Assembly: GCF_003063335.1 (NCBI RefSeq)
Contig: NZ_NERX01000001.1
Location: 310,001-374,000 of the forward strand
Length of the DNA stretch: 64,000 nt
Source of the DNA: Limnohabitans sp. MMS-10A-192
Lineage (GTDB): Bacteria; Pseudomonadota; Gammaproteobacteria; Burkholderiales; Burkholderiaceae_C
Reading direction: 5' to 3'
The notes under the pieces were generated by a model. It was given only the letters and a program-made list of their open reading frames with translations. It was not told where the DNA came from and made no database searches. Position 1 is the first letter of the stretch. Every line of letters starts with the position of its first letter. Shown in pieces: positions 56,641 through 64,000 of this stretch. Both the position numbers and the translations under genes were made by a program.

Positions 56641-57383
56641 GGCGCGTGGTCGCTGGGGCGCTCGTTCTTGCGGGGGGCACGGTCGATCACGCAGGCCGTG
56701 GCGCGGGCCTTGAGCGCCTGCGAAATCAGGATGTGGTCGATGCGCAGGCCCCGGTTGCGGCGGAAGGCGAACTCGCGGTAGTCCCACCAGCTGTAGCTTT
56801 TCTCGGGCTGCTCGAACAGGCGGAAGCTGTCCGTGAGCCCCAAGTCGATCAGGGCTTGGAGCTTTTCGCGCTCGGCATCGGTGCAGTGGATGGTGCCGGC
56901 CAGTGCGATCGGGTCCCACATGTCCAGCGCGTCGAAGGTGATGTTGTAGTCACCCAGCAGCACCAGATTCGGGTGGCGCGTCATCTCGTCTTTGACCCAG
57001 TCGCGCAGCGCATCGAGCCAGCGCATTTTGTAGACGAACTTGTCGCTGTCGGGCGCTTGGCCGTTGGGGAAGTACGCGCCGATCACGCGCACGTCACCGT
57101 AGGTCGCGGCAATCACGCGGGACATGTCGTCCTCAAAACCGGGGATGTTCTTGACCACCTCCACGCCTTCGCTGCGCGAGATCAGCGCCACGCCGTTGTA
57201 GGTCTTTTGCCCAAACCAGTGGGCTTGGTAACCGGCTTCGGTGAAAGCGGCGACCGGGAACTTGTCGTCGGTCAGCTTGAGTTCTTGCAAGGCCAGCACA
57301 TCGGTGGGGTTGGCGGCGAGCCAGTCCAGCACTTGAGGCAAGCGCACCGACAGCGAGTTCACATTCCAGGTCGCGATTTTCAT
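56616..57383 (-). CDS. xthA: Exodeoxyribonuclease III
   Basis: A 255-residue AP endonuclease/3'-5' exonuclease of base excision repair. Motifs are MKIATWNVNSLSVRLPQVLD, LQELKLTDDKFP (metal Glu), GAYFPNGQ, LLGDYNITFDALD (catalytic Asp/Asn), SWWDYREFAFRRNRGLRIDHIL and the final SDHAPVVLTLGD (catalytic His). Full length. The stop codon and last codons fall within the third 111-base repeat unit. Confidence 0.95.
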   Translation of the reverse strand: MKIATWNVNSLSVRLPQVLDWLAANPTDVLALQELKLTDDKFPVAAFTEAGYQAHWFGQKTYNGVALISRSEGVEVVKNIPGFEDDMSRVIAATYGDVRVIGAYFPNGQAPDSDKFVYKMRWLDALRDWVKDEMTRHPNLVLLGDYNITFDALDMWDPIALAGTIHCTDAEREKLQALIDLGLTDSFRLFEQPEKSYSWWDYREFAFRRNRGLRIDHILISQALKARATACVIDRAPRKNERPSDHAPVVLTLGD

Positions 57384-57398
57384 GAAGCACCGGGTCTC

Positions 57399-57971
57399 TC
57401 AAATGTGCAGGTAAGCCAAAACGCCAATCACCACACCGCCAGTGCCTGCGAGGTACATGACGTATTCCAGCCATTTCTTTTTGGACAGCAGGGCAATCGC
57501 CGCCATGGCAATGGCCACTTGCAGCACGGTGGTGGCTTGCGCCCAGCGGTGGTGCTGGTGCATCTGCTCGTCAGACTTTTCGTCCCAGGCCTTGGCTTCG
57601 GCTTCGAGCTTTTCAGCGCCGACTTTGATCTCGGCTTTCTCGCCTTTGTAACGCTTGATCTCGTCTTGGTAGAAGTCTTTCTTGGCAGGGGTCAACTCCA
57701 AGGCCAGCTCGCTCAGGTTTTGCTTGCTGCTTTTGGCCTGGTAGTAGTTCCACTGGTTGGACGCTTCGGTCTTTTTGATGGCGGCATTGTTTTTGTACAA
57801 ACCAGCATTGGCCTGTGTGGCGCCACCCATGTAACCAAACAAGGCGCCCACGGTGGCGATCACCGCCGTGAACATCGCGATCGAGCTGGTGTGGCCATCG
57901 CCATGGCCTTGGGCGGCGTGTTCCAACTCGTGGTCGTGGGGGCCGTGAACGTGAAAACCGTGTCCTGACAT
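57399..57971 (-). CDS. DUF4337 family membrane protein
   Basis: A 190-residue protein of the DUF4337 family. A His-rich N-terminus (GHGFHVHGPHDHELEHAAQG) could bind metal. It is followed by a helix (IAMFTAVIATVGALFGYMGG), a charged coiled-coil region (about 70-140) and two C-terminal helices (VLQVAIAMAAIALL, MYLAGTGGVVIGVLAYL). Function unknown. It starts 10 bases after the folA stop and ends 15 bases before xthA, so thyA-folA-DUF4337-xthA is likely one transcript. Confidence 0.83.
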   Translation of the reverse strand: MSGHGFHVHGPHDHELEHAAQGHGDGHTSSIAMFTAVIATVGALFGYMGGATQANAGLYKNNAAIKKTEASNQWNYYQAKSSKQNLSELALELTPAKKDFYQDEIKRYKGEKAEIKVGAEKLEAEAKAWDEKSDEQMHQHHRWAQATTVLQVAIAMAAIALLSKKKWLEYVMYLAGTGGVVIGVLAYLHI

Positions 57972-57980
57972 GGTGTCTCC

Positions 57981-58469
57981 TCAGAGGTGGTGTTGGTAAG
58001 TGACGAAGCTGAAGGGCAAGCCACTGGCCGCCACATGCGATTCGCGCTGGGCCTCTTGCCAGCCGGGGCCGAGTGCAGGGGCAAAAGCATCCCCCTGAAA
58101 ATCCTGGTCAATTTCGGTGACCACCGCGCTGCTGGCATGGGGTTCGGCCTGCGCGTAAATCTCGGCGCCGCCAATCACCCAGGCATCGGTGGCCTCTGGG
58201 CACTGCTGCATGGCCTCTTCGATGGAGCCCGCGCGCAAAGCGCCTTCGGCTTGCCAATCGGCCTGGCGCGTCACCACGATGTTGATGCGGCCGGGCAAGG
58301 GGCGGAACTTGGGCGGCAAGGAATCCCAAGTCTTGCGACCCATGATCACCGGCTGGCCGAGCGTGGTGCGCTTGAAATGCGCCAAGTCTTCAGGCAGGTG
58401 CCAGGGCAGGGTGTTGTTCGCGCCGATCACGCCATTGCGGGCGCGGGCATAAATCAGATGGAGCTTCAT
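57981..58469 (-). CDS. folA: Dihydrofolate reductase
   Basis: A 162-residue enzyme regenerating tetrahydrofolate. [35 protein letters not shown] (substrate Asp/Glu in helix), PVIMGRKTWDSLP and DAWVIGGAEIYAQA are classical. The ATG at 58469 overlaps the thyA stop by one base (TGATG), so the two are coupled; this also fits function, since ThyA produces dihydrofolate. Confidence 0.95.
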   Translation of the reverse strand: MKLHLIYARARNGVIGANNTLPWHLPEDLAHFKRTTLGQPVIMGRKTWDSLPPKFRPLPGRINIVVTRQADWQAEGALRAGSIEEAMQQCPEATDAWVIGGAEIYAQAEPHASSAVVTEIDQDFQGDAFAPALGPGWQEAQRESHVAASGLPFSFVTYQHHL

Positions 58470-59308
58470 CAAACCGCCACAGGTGCCTTGATGGCCGGGT
58501 GGCATTCGTAGCCCAGCACTTCAAAGTCTTCGTAGGCGTAGTCCAGGATGGACGCGGGCTTGCGCTTGATATTCAGTGTGGGGTAGGCCATGGGCGTGCG
58601 GCTCAGCTGCAACTCGACCTGCTCGTGGTGGTTGCTGTAAATGTGGCAATCACCGCCGGTCCAGATGAAGTCGCCCACGTCCATATCGCACTGCTGGGCC
58701 ACCATGTGGGTGAGCAGCGCGTAGCTGGCGATGTTGAAGGGCACGCCCAAAAAGATGTCGGCACTGCGCTGGTACAGCTGGCAGCTGAGTTTGGGCTTGT
58801 CACCTGCTTTTTGCGGCGGCGCCACGTAGAACTGGAAGAAAGCATGGCAAGGCATCAACGCCATTTGGTCGAGTTCTGCCACGTTCCAGGCGCTCACGAT
58901 GATGCGGCGCGAATCGGGGTTGTTTTTCAGCGTGTCCATGACCTGCTGGATCTGGTCAATGTGGCCACCGCCCGGGGTGGGCCAGCTGCGCCATTGGACG
59001 CCATACACCGGGCCCAGCGAGCCGTCTTCGCGCGCCCATTCGTCCCAGATGGTGCAGCCGCGCTCTTGCAGCCATTTCACGTTGCTGTCGCCGCGCAAAA
59101 ACCACAGCAGCTCCACGATGATGGCTTTCAAAAAAACCTTCTTGGTGGTCACCAGCGGGAAGCCCTCGTTCAGGTCAAAACGCATTTGGTGGCCAAACAC
59201 ACTGCGCGTGCCGGTGCCGGTGCGGTCGCCTTTTTGCACACCCGTCGTGTAGACGTGGCGCATGAAGTCTTCGTATTGGCTGCGGATGGGGCGGGCAGGG
59301 GTGTTCAT
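58469..59308 (-). CDS. thyA: Thymidylate synthase
   Basis: A 279-residue ThyA converting dUMP to dTMP. Catalytic Cys154 is in [40 protein letters not shown] and [11 protein letters not shown] are standard. The ATG at 59308 (before [19 protein letters not shown]) is used; 40 upstream in-frame codons lack family likeness. It heads the operon with folA, supplying the enzyme pair for thymidylate synthesis. Confidence 0.95.
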   Translation of the reverse strand: MNTPARPIRSQYEDFMRHVYTTGVQKGDRTGTGTRSVFGHQMRFDLNEGFPLVTTKKVFLKAIIVELLWFLRGDSNVKWLQERGCTIWDEWAREDGSLGPVYGVQWRSWPTPGGGHIDQIQQVMDTLKNNPDSRRIIVSAWNVAELDQMALMPCHAFFQFYVAPPQKAGDKPKLSCQLYQRSADIFLGVPFNIASYALLTHMVAQQCDMDVGDFIWTGGDCHIYSNHHEQVELQLSRTPMAYPTLNIKRKPASILDYAYEDFEVLGYECHPAIKAPVAV

Positions 59309-59484
59309 GGGGTGGCAGTTTAAGGCATTGGCAAGGGGGGTGTTTTGCTCCGATGGAGGCGGTCCACCCTGCGATGACAAGGTGCCAGCGCACAGACAGG
59401 CGTGACTTTCAGGCGTACCTTGGGGCAAACCCTTGGGTGCTTCACCTTCTGAGGGCCTGAAGTCGGTTTTGAAAAGGAAAAATC

Positions 59485-60018
59485 ATGCGCTTTAACTTGA
59501 CCCCGCGACATCTCCGCCAGTGGCTCCCATGCTTGGTCGTTTGCCTGACGGTGACGGGCCATGCGGCGACGAACACGGGCAACTTGACGGTGAGTGCGAC
59601 CATTGAGTCGGCTTGTTCGGTCTCTGCCAGTCCCATGGCCTTTGGCGTGGTGTTGCCCGGGGTCACCAAGGACACCGAGGCCATTGTGTCGGCCGTTTGC
59701 ACCGCCGGCACCACTTACACGCTGGACTTGGGGGATGGTCAGAACCACACGACCACGGGCGGAACGGGCATCCAGTACCGCAGGCAAATGGCCTCAGAGG
59801 CCAACCGATTGCCATACGTGGTTTACCAAGAGCCTGCCCGTGCGACAGAGATCGCAGCGACATCCTCTTTGGCGGCCAACAACAATTTGCTGACCTCGAC
59901 CGTTGGCAACGGTTTAGCCCAGGATAAGCCCATTTACGGTCGCATCGTGGGTGCAGAGACGGTGGCCCAGCCAGCAGGCGTTTATGTCGACACGGTTGTC
60001 ATCACCATTGCATTCTGA
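59485..60018 (+). CDS. Spore coat U domain pilin (Csu-type), major subunit candidate
   Basis: A 177-residue secreted protein. The signal peptide ends after GHA (about residue 27); the mature part, TNTGNLTVSATIESACSVSA, opens an SCPU (spore coat U) domain with an N-terminal Cys pair and a typical donor-strand-like start. The C-terminal strand ends VYVDTVVITIAF. It is the first gene of a four-gene chaperone-usher operon, with AAGGAAAAATC as ribosome site. Probably the pilus shaft subunit. Confidence 0.85.
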   Translation: MRFNLTPRHLRQWLPCLVVCLTVTGHAATNTGNLTVSATIESACSVSASPMAFGVVLPGVTKDTEAIVSAVCTAGTTYTLDLGDGQNHTTTGGTGIQYRRQMASEANRLPYVVYQEPARATEIAATSSLAANNNLLTSTVGNGLAQDKPIYGRIVGAETVAQPAGVYVDTVVITIAF

Positions 60019-60040
60019 CGGTGCTTGCTTCGCATTTGGA

Positions 60041-60811
60041 ATGCGCTTTGCTTTCAAGCTGAAGCGCAGGGTCCGCTTGCTGGGCAGGCTGCACGCTTGG
60101 GCATTGGCATGGGTGAGTCTGTCCATCCAGGCCGCGGTGACGATTTCCCCGGTCATCGTCAATGTGTCGCCAGATGGCCGAGCGATCATCACGGTGCGCA
60201 ATGACCGGCAGCGCGAGGTCCTTTACCAAATCACCGTGCTGCAGTGGCAGCAGATCGACGGGCAAGACCGCTATGAGGCCACGCAAGACTTCATTGCCAG
60301 CCCTCCTTTGTTCACCTTGGCCCCTGCTGCATCACAAGTGGTGCGGATGGGGTTTCGCAATCCCGTGCGCTTGCCGCTGGAGCAGTCCTATCGGCTGCTG
60401 CTGGCCGAGGTGCCCCGGCCCGGTGACCACACGGGCGAGCGTGGGCTGGTTCAATTTGCCATGCAGTACGCCATTCCCGTGTTTGTGGCGTCCAGCCAAG
60501 GCGCTGAGCCGCGCCACTTGGTCTGGCAGATGCGCGAGGAGGGTGGCGCTTTGCGCGTGCGGGCGGACAACCTGTCTTCCAGCCATGTGGTCCTGAACAT
60601 GGTGGGTCTGACGCGCCAAGCAGGCCCGACGCCGCCAGCCGAGTTGTCCCACCGCCAACGCACCACGGTGTTGGCCCATGCGTGGCGTGAATGGCGCTTT
60701 GTGCTTCCCCGTGACAAGTCGCCGCTGCCCTGGCGGATCGTGGTGCAGTCGGCAGACCGTGAGGCGGTGGAGCTCGTTCCGGATGCTGACGTGCGGCCGC
60801 ATGCGTTTTAG
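60041..60811 (+). CDS. Periplasmic pilus chaperone (Csu-type)
   Basis: A 256-residue PapD-like chaperone. After a signal region ending SIQAA the protein reads VTISPVIVNVSPDGRAIITV, then YQITVLQWQQIDGQDRY and ASQVVRMGFRNP, matching the N-terminal Ig-like domain of archaic pilus chaperones (CsuC type). The start at 60041 is chosen since it gives a signal peptide close to the normal length; in-frame ATG codons at 59951 and 59984 overlap the previous gene. Its end overlaps the usher gene. Confidence 0.86.
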   Translation: MRFAFKLKRRVRLLGRLHAWALAWVSLSIQAAVTISPVIVNVSPDGRAIITVRNDRQREVLYQITVLQWQQIDGQDRYEATQDFIASPPLFTLAPAASQVVRMGFRNPVRLPLEQSYRLLLAEVPRPGDHTGERGLVQFAMQYAIPVFVASSQGAEPRHLVWQMREEGGALRVRADNLSSSHVVLNMVGLTRQAGPTPPAELSHRQRTTVLAHAWREWRFVLPRDKSPLPWRIVVQSADREAVELVPDADVRPHAF

Positions 60812-63161
60812 CGCATGCCTCAGCGCAGTGCGGCATTTACTTGCGCTGATTTGCTTGGCTATCGGTGGCCTGTGCAGCTTGTCGACCGCAGCCAACGCAG
60901 GCCATCCGAGCAGTGGTTTTTACGAAGTGCTCGTCAACGGGGTGGCGCAAGCGGGGTTTGCCCTGCTGGTGTTGGACGACCCCTTGCACCCCGCCATGGC
61001 CAACAAGGACTTTCTGGCGCTGGGGTTTGCAAAGCATGTTCCGCCCTTTGTGCAAAAGGGGGTAGCGCTGGTGCCGCTGGATGGACACGAAGGCATGGCC
61101 GTGGCGATTGACACCCAGCACTTGCGCGTCTCACTGAATGTCGCGCCCGACTGGTATGCCCCCACTCGCTTGAATTTGAAGGCGATGCAAGCCGGTCAGC
61201 CCCTGCCAGCCCCGGTGGGGGCCTTGCTCAACTACACCCTGCAAGCGAGCCATGGTGGCGGTGCCGCAAGCGCGCAGGGCAGCACCCAGATGCTGTCATG
61301 GTTTGGCCCGGCGGGCTTGCTGGAGTTGACGACGGCGCTGCGATCCGTCGATTCAAGCCAGGCCGCTTTGGGCCCTTCGGCCGAAAAAAAATTCATTCGC
61401 CTGGGCACCACGTTTTTGCGCGACGACCCCGAGCACCTGACGACGTGGTCTGTGGGCGACGCGGTGCTGCAGGCAGGTACAGGGGTGCCCAGCGTTCGCT
61501 ACGGGGGCATCACCTGGCAGAGCAATTTCGGACTCAACCCGGCCTTTTCCACGCTGGAAACCCCCACACTTTTTGACTCGGCCCGATTGCCCAGCACGCT
61601 GGAATTTTTCCTCAACGACCGGCGCGTTGGTGCGCCGGTGACGGTGGCGCCCGGGCCATTTGAAATCACGGGGCTGCCCACCGTGGGGGTCAATGGCATG
61701 GTCAATGTGCTCATCCGCGATGCACTCAACAATGAGCGCCTCATCGCGGTGCCCTATCTGCACACGGCCAGCCTTTACCGCCAGGGGCTGCACGGCTTCA
61801 GTTACACCGCAGCTTGGTTGCGCCCGGAGCTTGACCGATACGCCACACCGTTTCTGGCCAGTTCGCACCGGTGGGGGATCACGCGCCAATGGACGCTGGA
61901 CGCGGGCGCAGCGCTCAGCGCGCGCCAGAGCAGCGCTGGGGCCGGGGCGACCACGGTCTTGTTCGGCGATGTGATCGGCAACCTCAACTTGGCCCTCAGC
62001 CACGCCCCCTCAGGGGCCGGGCAAAGGCTGGGCGCATCGGCCCAATGGCAAGACAGCCGTGCCAGCATGGGGGCCAGCTACAGCCGTGCGTCCTCAGGGT
62101 TTGAACTGCTGGGCGACACCACGCAGGCCGCCAACCGCCCACGAGACGAGTTGCGCTTGTTTGCGGCGCGCGCCTTGGGCCGGTCGCTGGGCAGCGTCAG
62201 CGTGAGCCTGGGCAGCCTTTCGGACTGGTCAGGCCATACGCGTGCGATCAGCAGCATCGGCTGGTCTAAAAGCGTGGGCTCTGCGAATGTGTCGCTGGGC
62301 GCTGTGCACACCGCCGGCAACACACTTCTTCAGTTCATGGTCAGCCTGCCTCTGGAGCGGCGGGCGTTCTGGAGTGCCAGCGTGCAAAAGCAAGGCCAAG
62401 GCCTGAGTGCGCGCACCGACTACGCCACCGCCCCCTTGACGGGCAAAGGCCTGGCCTGGCGCTTGGGTCTGGCCGCCAGCGATGCGGCGGGCACCCCAGA
62501 GCGCACCCGCGTGAGCGCGGGCATGGACATGCGTTCGGACCTTGGCGAGCAGGGCCTGGATGTGGTCAGCAGCGCCAACGGTGCGTCGTGGCGGGCCCGT
62601 ACGGCGGGCAGTGTGGGGCTGCTGGCGGGGCATGGGTTTTATGGTCCGCCCATCCACGGCGGTTTTGCGCTGGTTTCGACAGGCGATGCCCCCGACATAC
62701 CGGTCTACCGTTGGAACTTGCCTGTGGCCGTCAGCGATTCACGCGGCATGGCCTTGGTCACCACGCTCAGTCCTTACCAAAAGAATCTGCTGGCCATCAA
62801 GCCTGAAGATGTGCCGCTGCAATACCGCGTTGCCAGCCACGAGATCACGGCCATCCCGCGAGGGCGCGGCGGTGTGCTGGTGGATTTTTCGGTCGTGCGT
62901 GAACGGCCCGCCTTGGTGGTGCTGGTCCTGCCAGACGGTCGTCCTGTGCCGGTGGGGGCCAGCGTGCATGTGCAGTCCAGTGGCGAGACGGCGCCGGTCG
63001 GCCTGCGCGGCGAGGTCTATCTGCAAAACTTGCCTGCACAAGCCGAGTTGACGGTGCGCCTGCAGGGCAAATCCTGCCCAATGTCTGTGACGCACCCGGT
63101 CGGCCACGATCCTCAGCCGCGACTGGGCCCATGGCTTTGCGTCTGGAGCGAAACGCCATGA
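60801..63161 (+). CDS. Outer-membrane fimbrial usher (Csu-type)
   Basis: A 786-residue usher. A signal peptide (to about AANA) precedes the N-terminal domain (SGFYEVLVNGVAQAGFALLV), then a long beta-barrel (DRRVGAPVTVAPGPFEITGLP, GINRQWTLDAGAALS-like GITRQWTLDAGAAL) and C-terminal Ig-like domains. It secretes and assembles pilus subunits. The ATG at 60801 overlaps the chaperone stop by 11 bases. The in-frame ATG at 60678 lies inside the chaperone gene and is not used. Confidence 0.88.
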   Translation: MRFSACLSAVRHLLALICLAIGGLCSLSTAANAGHPSSGFYEVLVNGVAQAGFALLVLDDPLHPAMANKDFLALGFAKHVPPFVQKGVALVPLDGHEGMAVAIDTQHLRVSLNVAPDWYAPTRLNLKAMQAGQPLPAPVGALLNYTLQASHGGGAASAQGSTQMLSWFGPAGLLELTTALRSVDSSQAALGPSAEKKFIRLGTTFLRDDPEHLTTWSVGDAVLQAGTGVPSVRYGGITWQSNFGLNPAFSTLETPTLFDSARLPSTLEFFLNDRRVGAPVTVAPGPFEITGLPTVGVNGMVNVLIRDALNNERLIAVPYLHTASLYRQGLHGFSYTAAWLRPELDRYATPFLASSHRWGITRQWTLDAGAALSARQSSAGAGATTVLFGDVIGNLNLALSHAPSGAGQRLGASAQWQDSRASMGASYSRASSGFELLGDTTQAANRPRDELRLFAARALGRSLGSVSVSLGSLSDWSGHTRAISSIGWSKSVGSANVSLGAVHTAGNTLLQFMVSLPLERRAFWSASVQKQGQGLSARTDYATAPLTGKGLAWRLGLAASDAAGTPERTRVSAGMDMRSDLGEQGLDVVSSANGASWRARTAGSVGLLAGHGFYGPPIHGGFALVSTGDAPDIPVYRWNLPVAVSDSRGMALVTTLSPYQKNLLAIKPEDVPLQYRVASHEITAIPRGRGGVLVDFSVVRERPALVVLVLPDGRPVPVGASVHVQSSGETAPVGLRGEVYLQNLPAQAELTVRLQGKSCPMSVTHPVGHDPQPRLGPWLCVWSETP

Positions 63162-63712
63162 ACAAGCCGACCATCAAGCGCGCTGTGGACCCCGTCTGGT
63201 GTGGGCCCACAAGGGCGTGCGTGCGAATTCTGGCCGGGTTGGCCTGCCTTGTTCTGACCTGTCTTGAGCTTGCGCAAGCGGCGCCAGCGCTGGATGCTCC
63301 GGTCGAATGCACCTTGCAATCGACCCGCCTCAGCTTTGGCACGCTGACGCAGCAGCGGCCCACCCAGGTGCAGGGCGAAGGGGAGGTCATCGTCGCGTGT
63401 CAGAACCTGTCGCCAACCGTGCGCACGGTGGATATTACGGTGGGCTTTTCGAGCATGGGCGCGCACACGGCCATGCTCCAGTCAAGTCAAGACGCTTTGG
63501 CCGTTGATTTTTTCCTTGACGTGCAATGCGCCGAGCGCTGGGGCGATGGCAACAACGGAGGACGGACTTTGCAAGCCAGTGTGCGGCTGGCCCCCGGTGA
63601 ACATCGCCAGTTGCGCTTGCCCGTGCATGCCCTTTTGCAAAATCGGCGCGATGCCAAGGCGGGCCTGTACCTGGTCCATGTGCCTGTGCAGATCACGGCG
63701 GTGCCCAGGTGA
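63158..63712 (+). CDS. Second spore coat U domain protein, candidate tip adhesin
   Basis: A 184-residue secreted protein whose start overlaps the usher stop (ATGA). The signal region ends near ELAQA; the rest (ECTLQSTRLSFGTLTQQRP, QNLSPTVRTVDITVGFSS, LRLPVHALLQNRRDAKAG) resembles a Csu-type subunit with a two-Cys start. Unlike the first subunit gene it lacks an obvious second domain, while CsuE tip adhesins are longer. It may still be the terminal subunit because it is encoded last. Confidence 0.72.
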   Translation: MNKPTIKRAVDPVWCGPTRACVRILAGLACLVLTCLELAQAAPALDAPVECTLQSTRLSFGTLTQQRPTQVQGEGEVIVACQNLSPTVRTVDITVGFSSMGAHTAMLQSSQDALAVDFFLDVQCAERWGDGNNGGRTLQASVRLAPGEHRQLRLPVHALLQNRRDAKAGLYLVHVPVQITAVPR

Positions 63713-63856
63713 TGGATGGGGGCGATCTGCCCATGCAACGCAGTTTTATAGATGTTTAACTCATTTGGAAATGATTATTCAGTCGTTTGAGTTTTAAGGA
63801 ATGGCTTTCAGAATCCACCCATCGTCAAAAAGACGAAGCCATTTTGAAAGCCGAAC

Positions 63857-64000
63857 ATGCAAAAACAACGCCCATTTTCTCAACTGATCGCCGCCGCCGT
63901 TTTGGGCCTGAGCGGTCTGGCCGCCCAGGCGCAGGTCAGCCTGCTCAATGTGTCGTATGACCCGACTCGCGAGCTGTATGTGGAGTTCAACCAAGCCTTT
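63857..64000 (+). CDS. Sulfate-binding protein (3' truncated by window edge)
   Basis: 48 codons are visible. A signal peptide (MQKQRPFSQLIAAAVLGLSG, cleaved after AQA) is followed by QVSLLNVSYDPTRELYVEFN, the typical opening of periplasmic sulfate/thiosulfate-binding proteins (Sbp/CysP). It should head a sulfate ABC transporter operon that continues past the window. Upstream 63713-63856 is AT-rich and probably holds its promoter; no clear CysB site was resolved. Confidence 0.88.
   Translation, partial: MQKQRPFSQLIAAAVLGLSGLAAQAQVSLLNVSYDPTRELYVEFNQAF

Overview
The window is about 64 kb of GC-rich bacterial chromosome. Gene content and order point to a betaproteobacterium of the order Burkholderiales, most likely a Comamonadaceae-type genome (Limnohabitans/Rhodoferax-like). 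The indicators are the pyrG-kdsA-DUF1330-eno-ftsB run, the dapA-bamC pair, adjacent parE-parC, an orphan Bug/TctC binding protein, a DUF455 ferritin-like protein and a RoxA-type oxygenase. This assignment rests on family recognition and remembered synteny, not on a search. Most of the window is core metabolism. No rRNA, tRNA, CRISPR array, insertion sequence or prophage was seen.

Layout. 1-2438: TonB (5' truncated), ExbB and two ExbD proteins. 2554-10266: a sugar locus resembling the rhizobial frc (fructose) system, with a LacI regulator, PfkB kinase, ABC permease and periplasmic binding protein, then divergently an ABC ATPase, a FucU/RbsD mutarotase, a ROK regulator and a transaldolase-family protein. 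10376-19104: amiC, tsaE, queG, an AEC carrier, a Bug protein coupled to xerD, DUF455, a gamma-carbonic anhydrase homologue and hslO. 19145-24795: a minus-strand operon pyrG-kdsA-DUF1330-eno-ftsB-pnuC-(NadR-type kinase). 25091-33107: coaBC, dut, an SlyD-like FKBP, roxA, a small Ala/Pro lipoprotein, bamC, dapA, and a methyltransferase/small membrane protein/MFS operon. 33465-40216: parE, parC and Fur-controlled feoAB. 40259-43449: small poorly characterised genes.

43541-56077 is the most unusual gene cluster. It holds two paralogous sets of circularly permuted ATP-grasp and alpha-E domains with two transglutaminase-type proteins, wrapped around comEC. In one set ATP-grasp and alpha-E are fused; in the other they are adjacent separate genes. 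This looks like a peptide-ligation/tagging system whose product is unknown. 56616-59308 carries xthA, a DUF4337 gene, folA and thyA. 59485-63712 is a compact archaic (Csu-type) chaperone-usher pilus operon. The window ends in the start of a sulfate-binding protein gene.

The second theme is palindromic dispersed repeats. Family A has the core CCGGATCAAGTCCGG; family B is a long palindrome beginning GTCATTGCGAG; a third cruciform lies between parE and parC. Copies sit between genes and have been amplified into short tandem arrays (21, 35, 19 and 111 bp periods). In two places they have entered coding sequence: the linker of the fused ATP-grasp/alpha-E protein and the last codons of queG.
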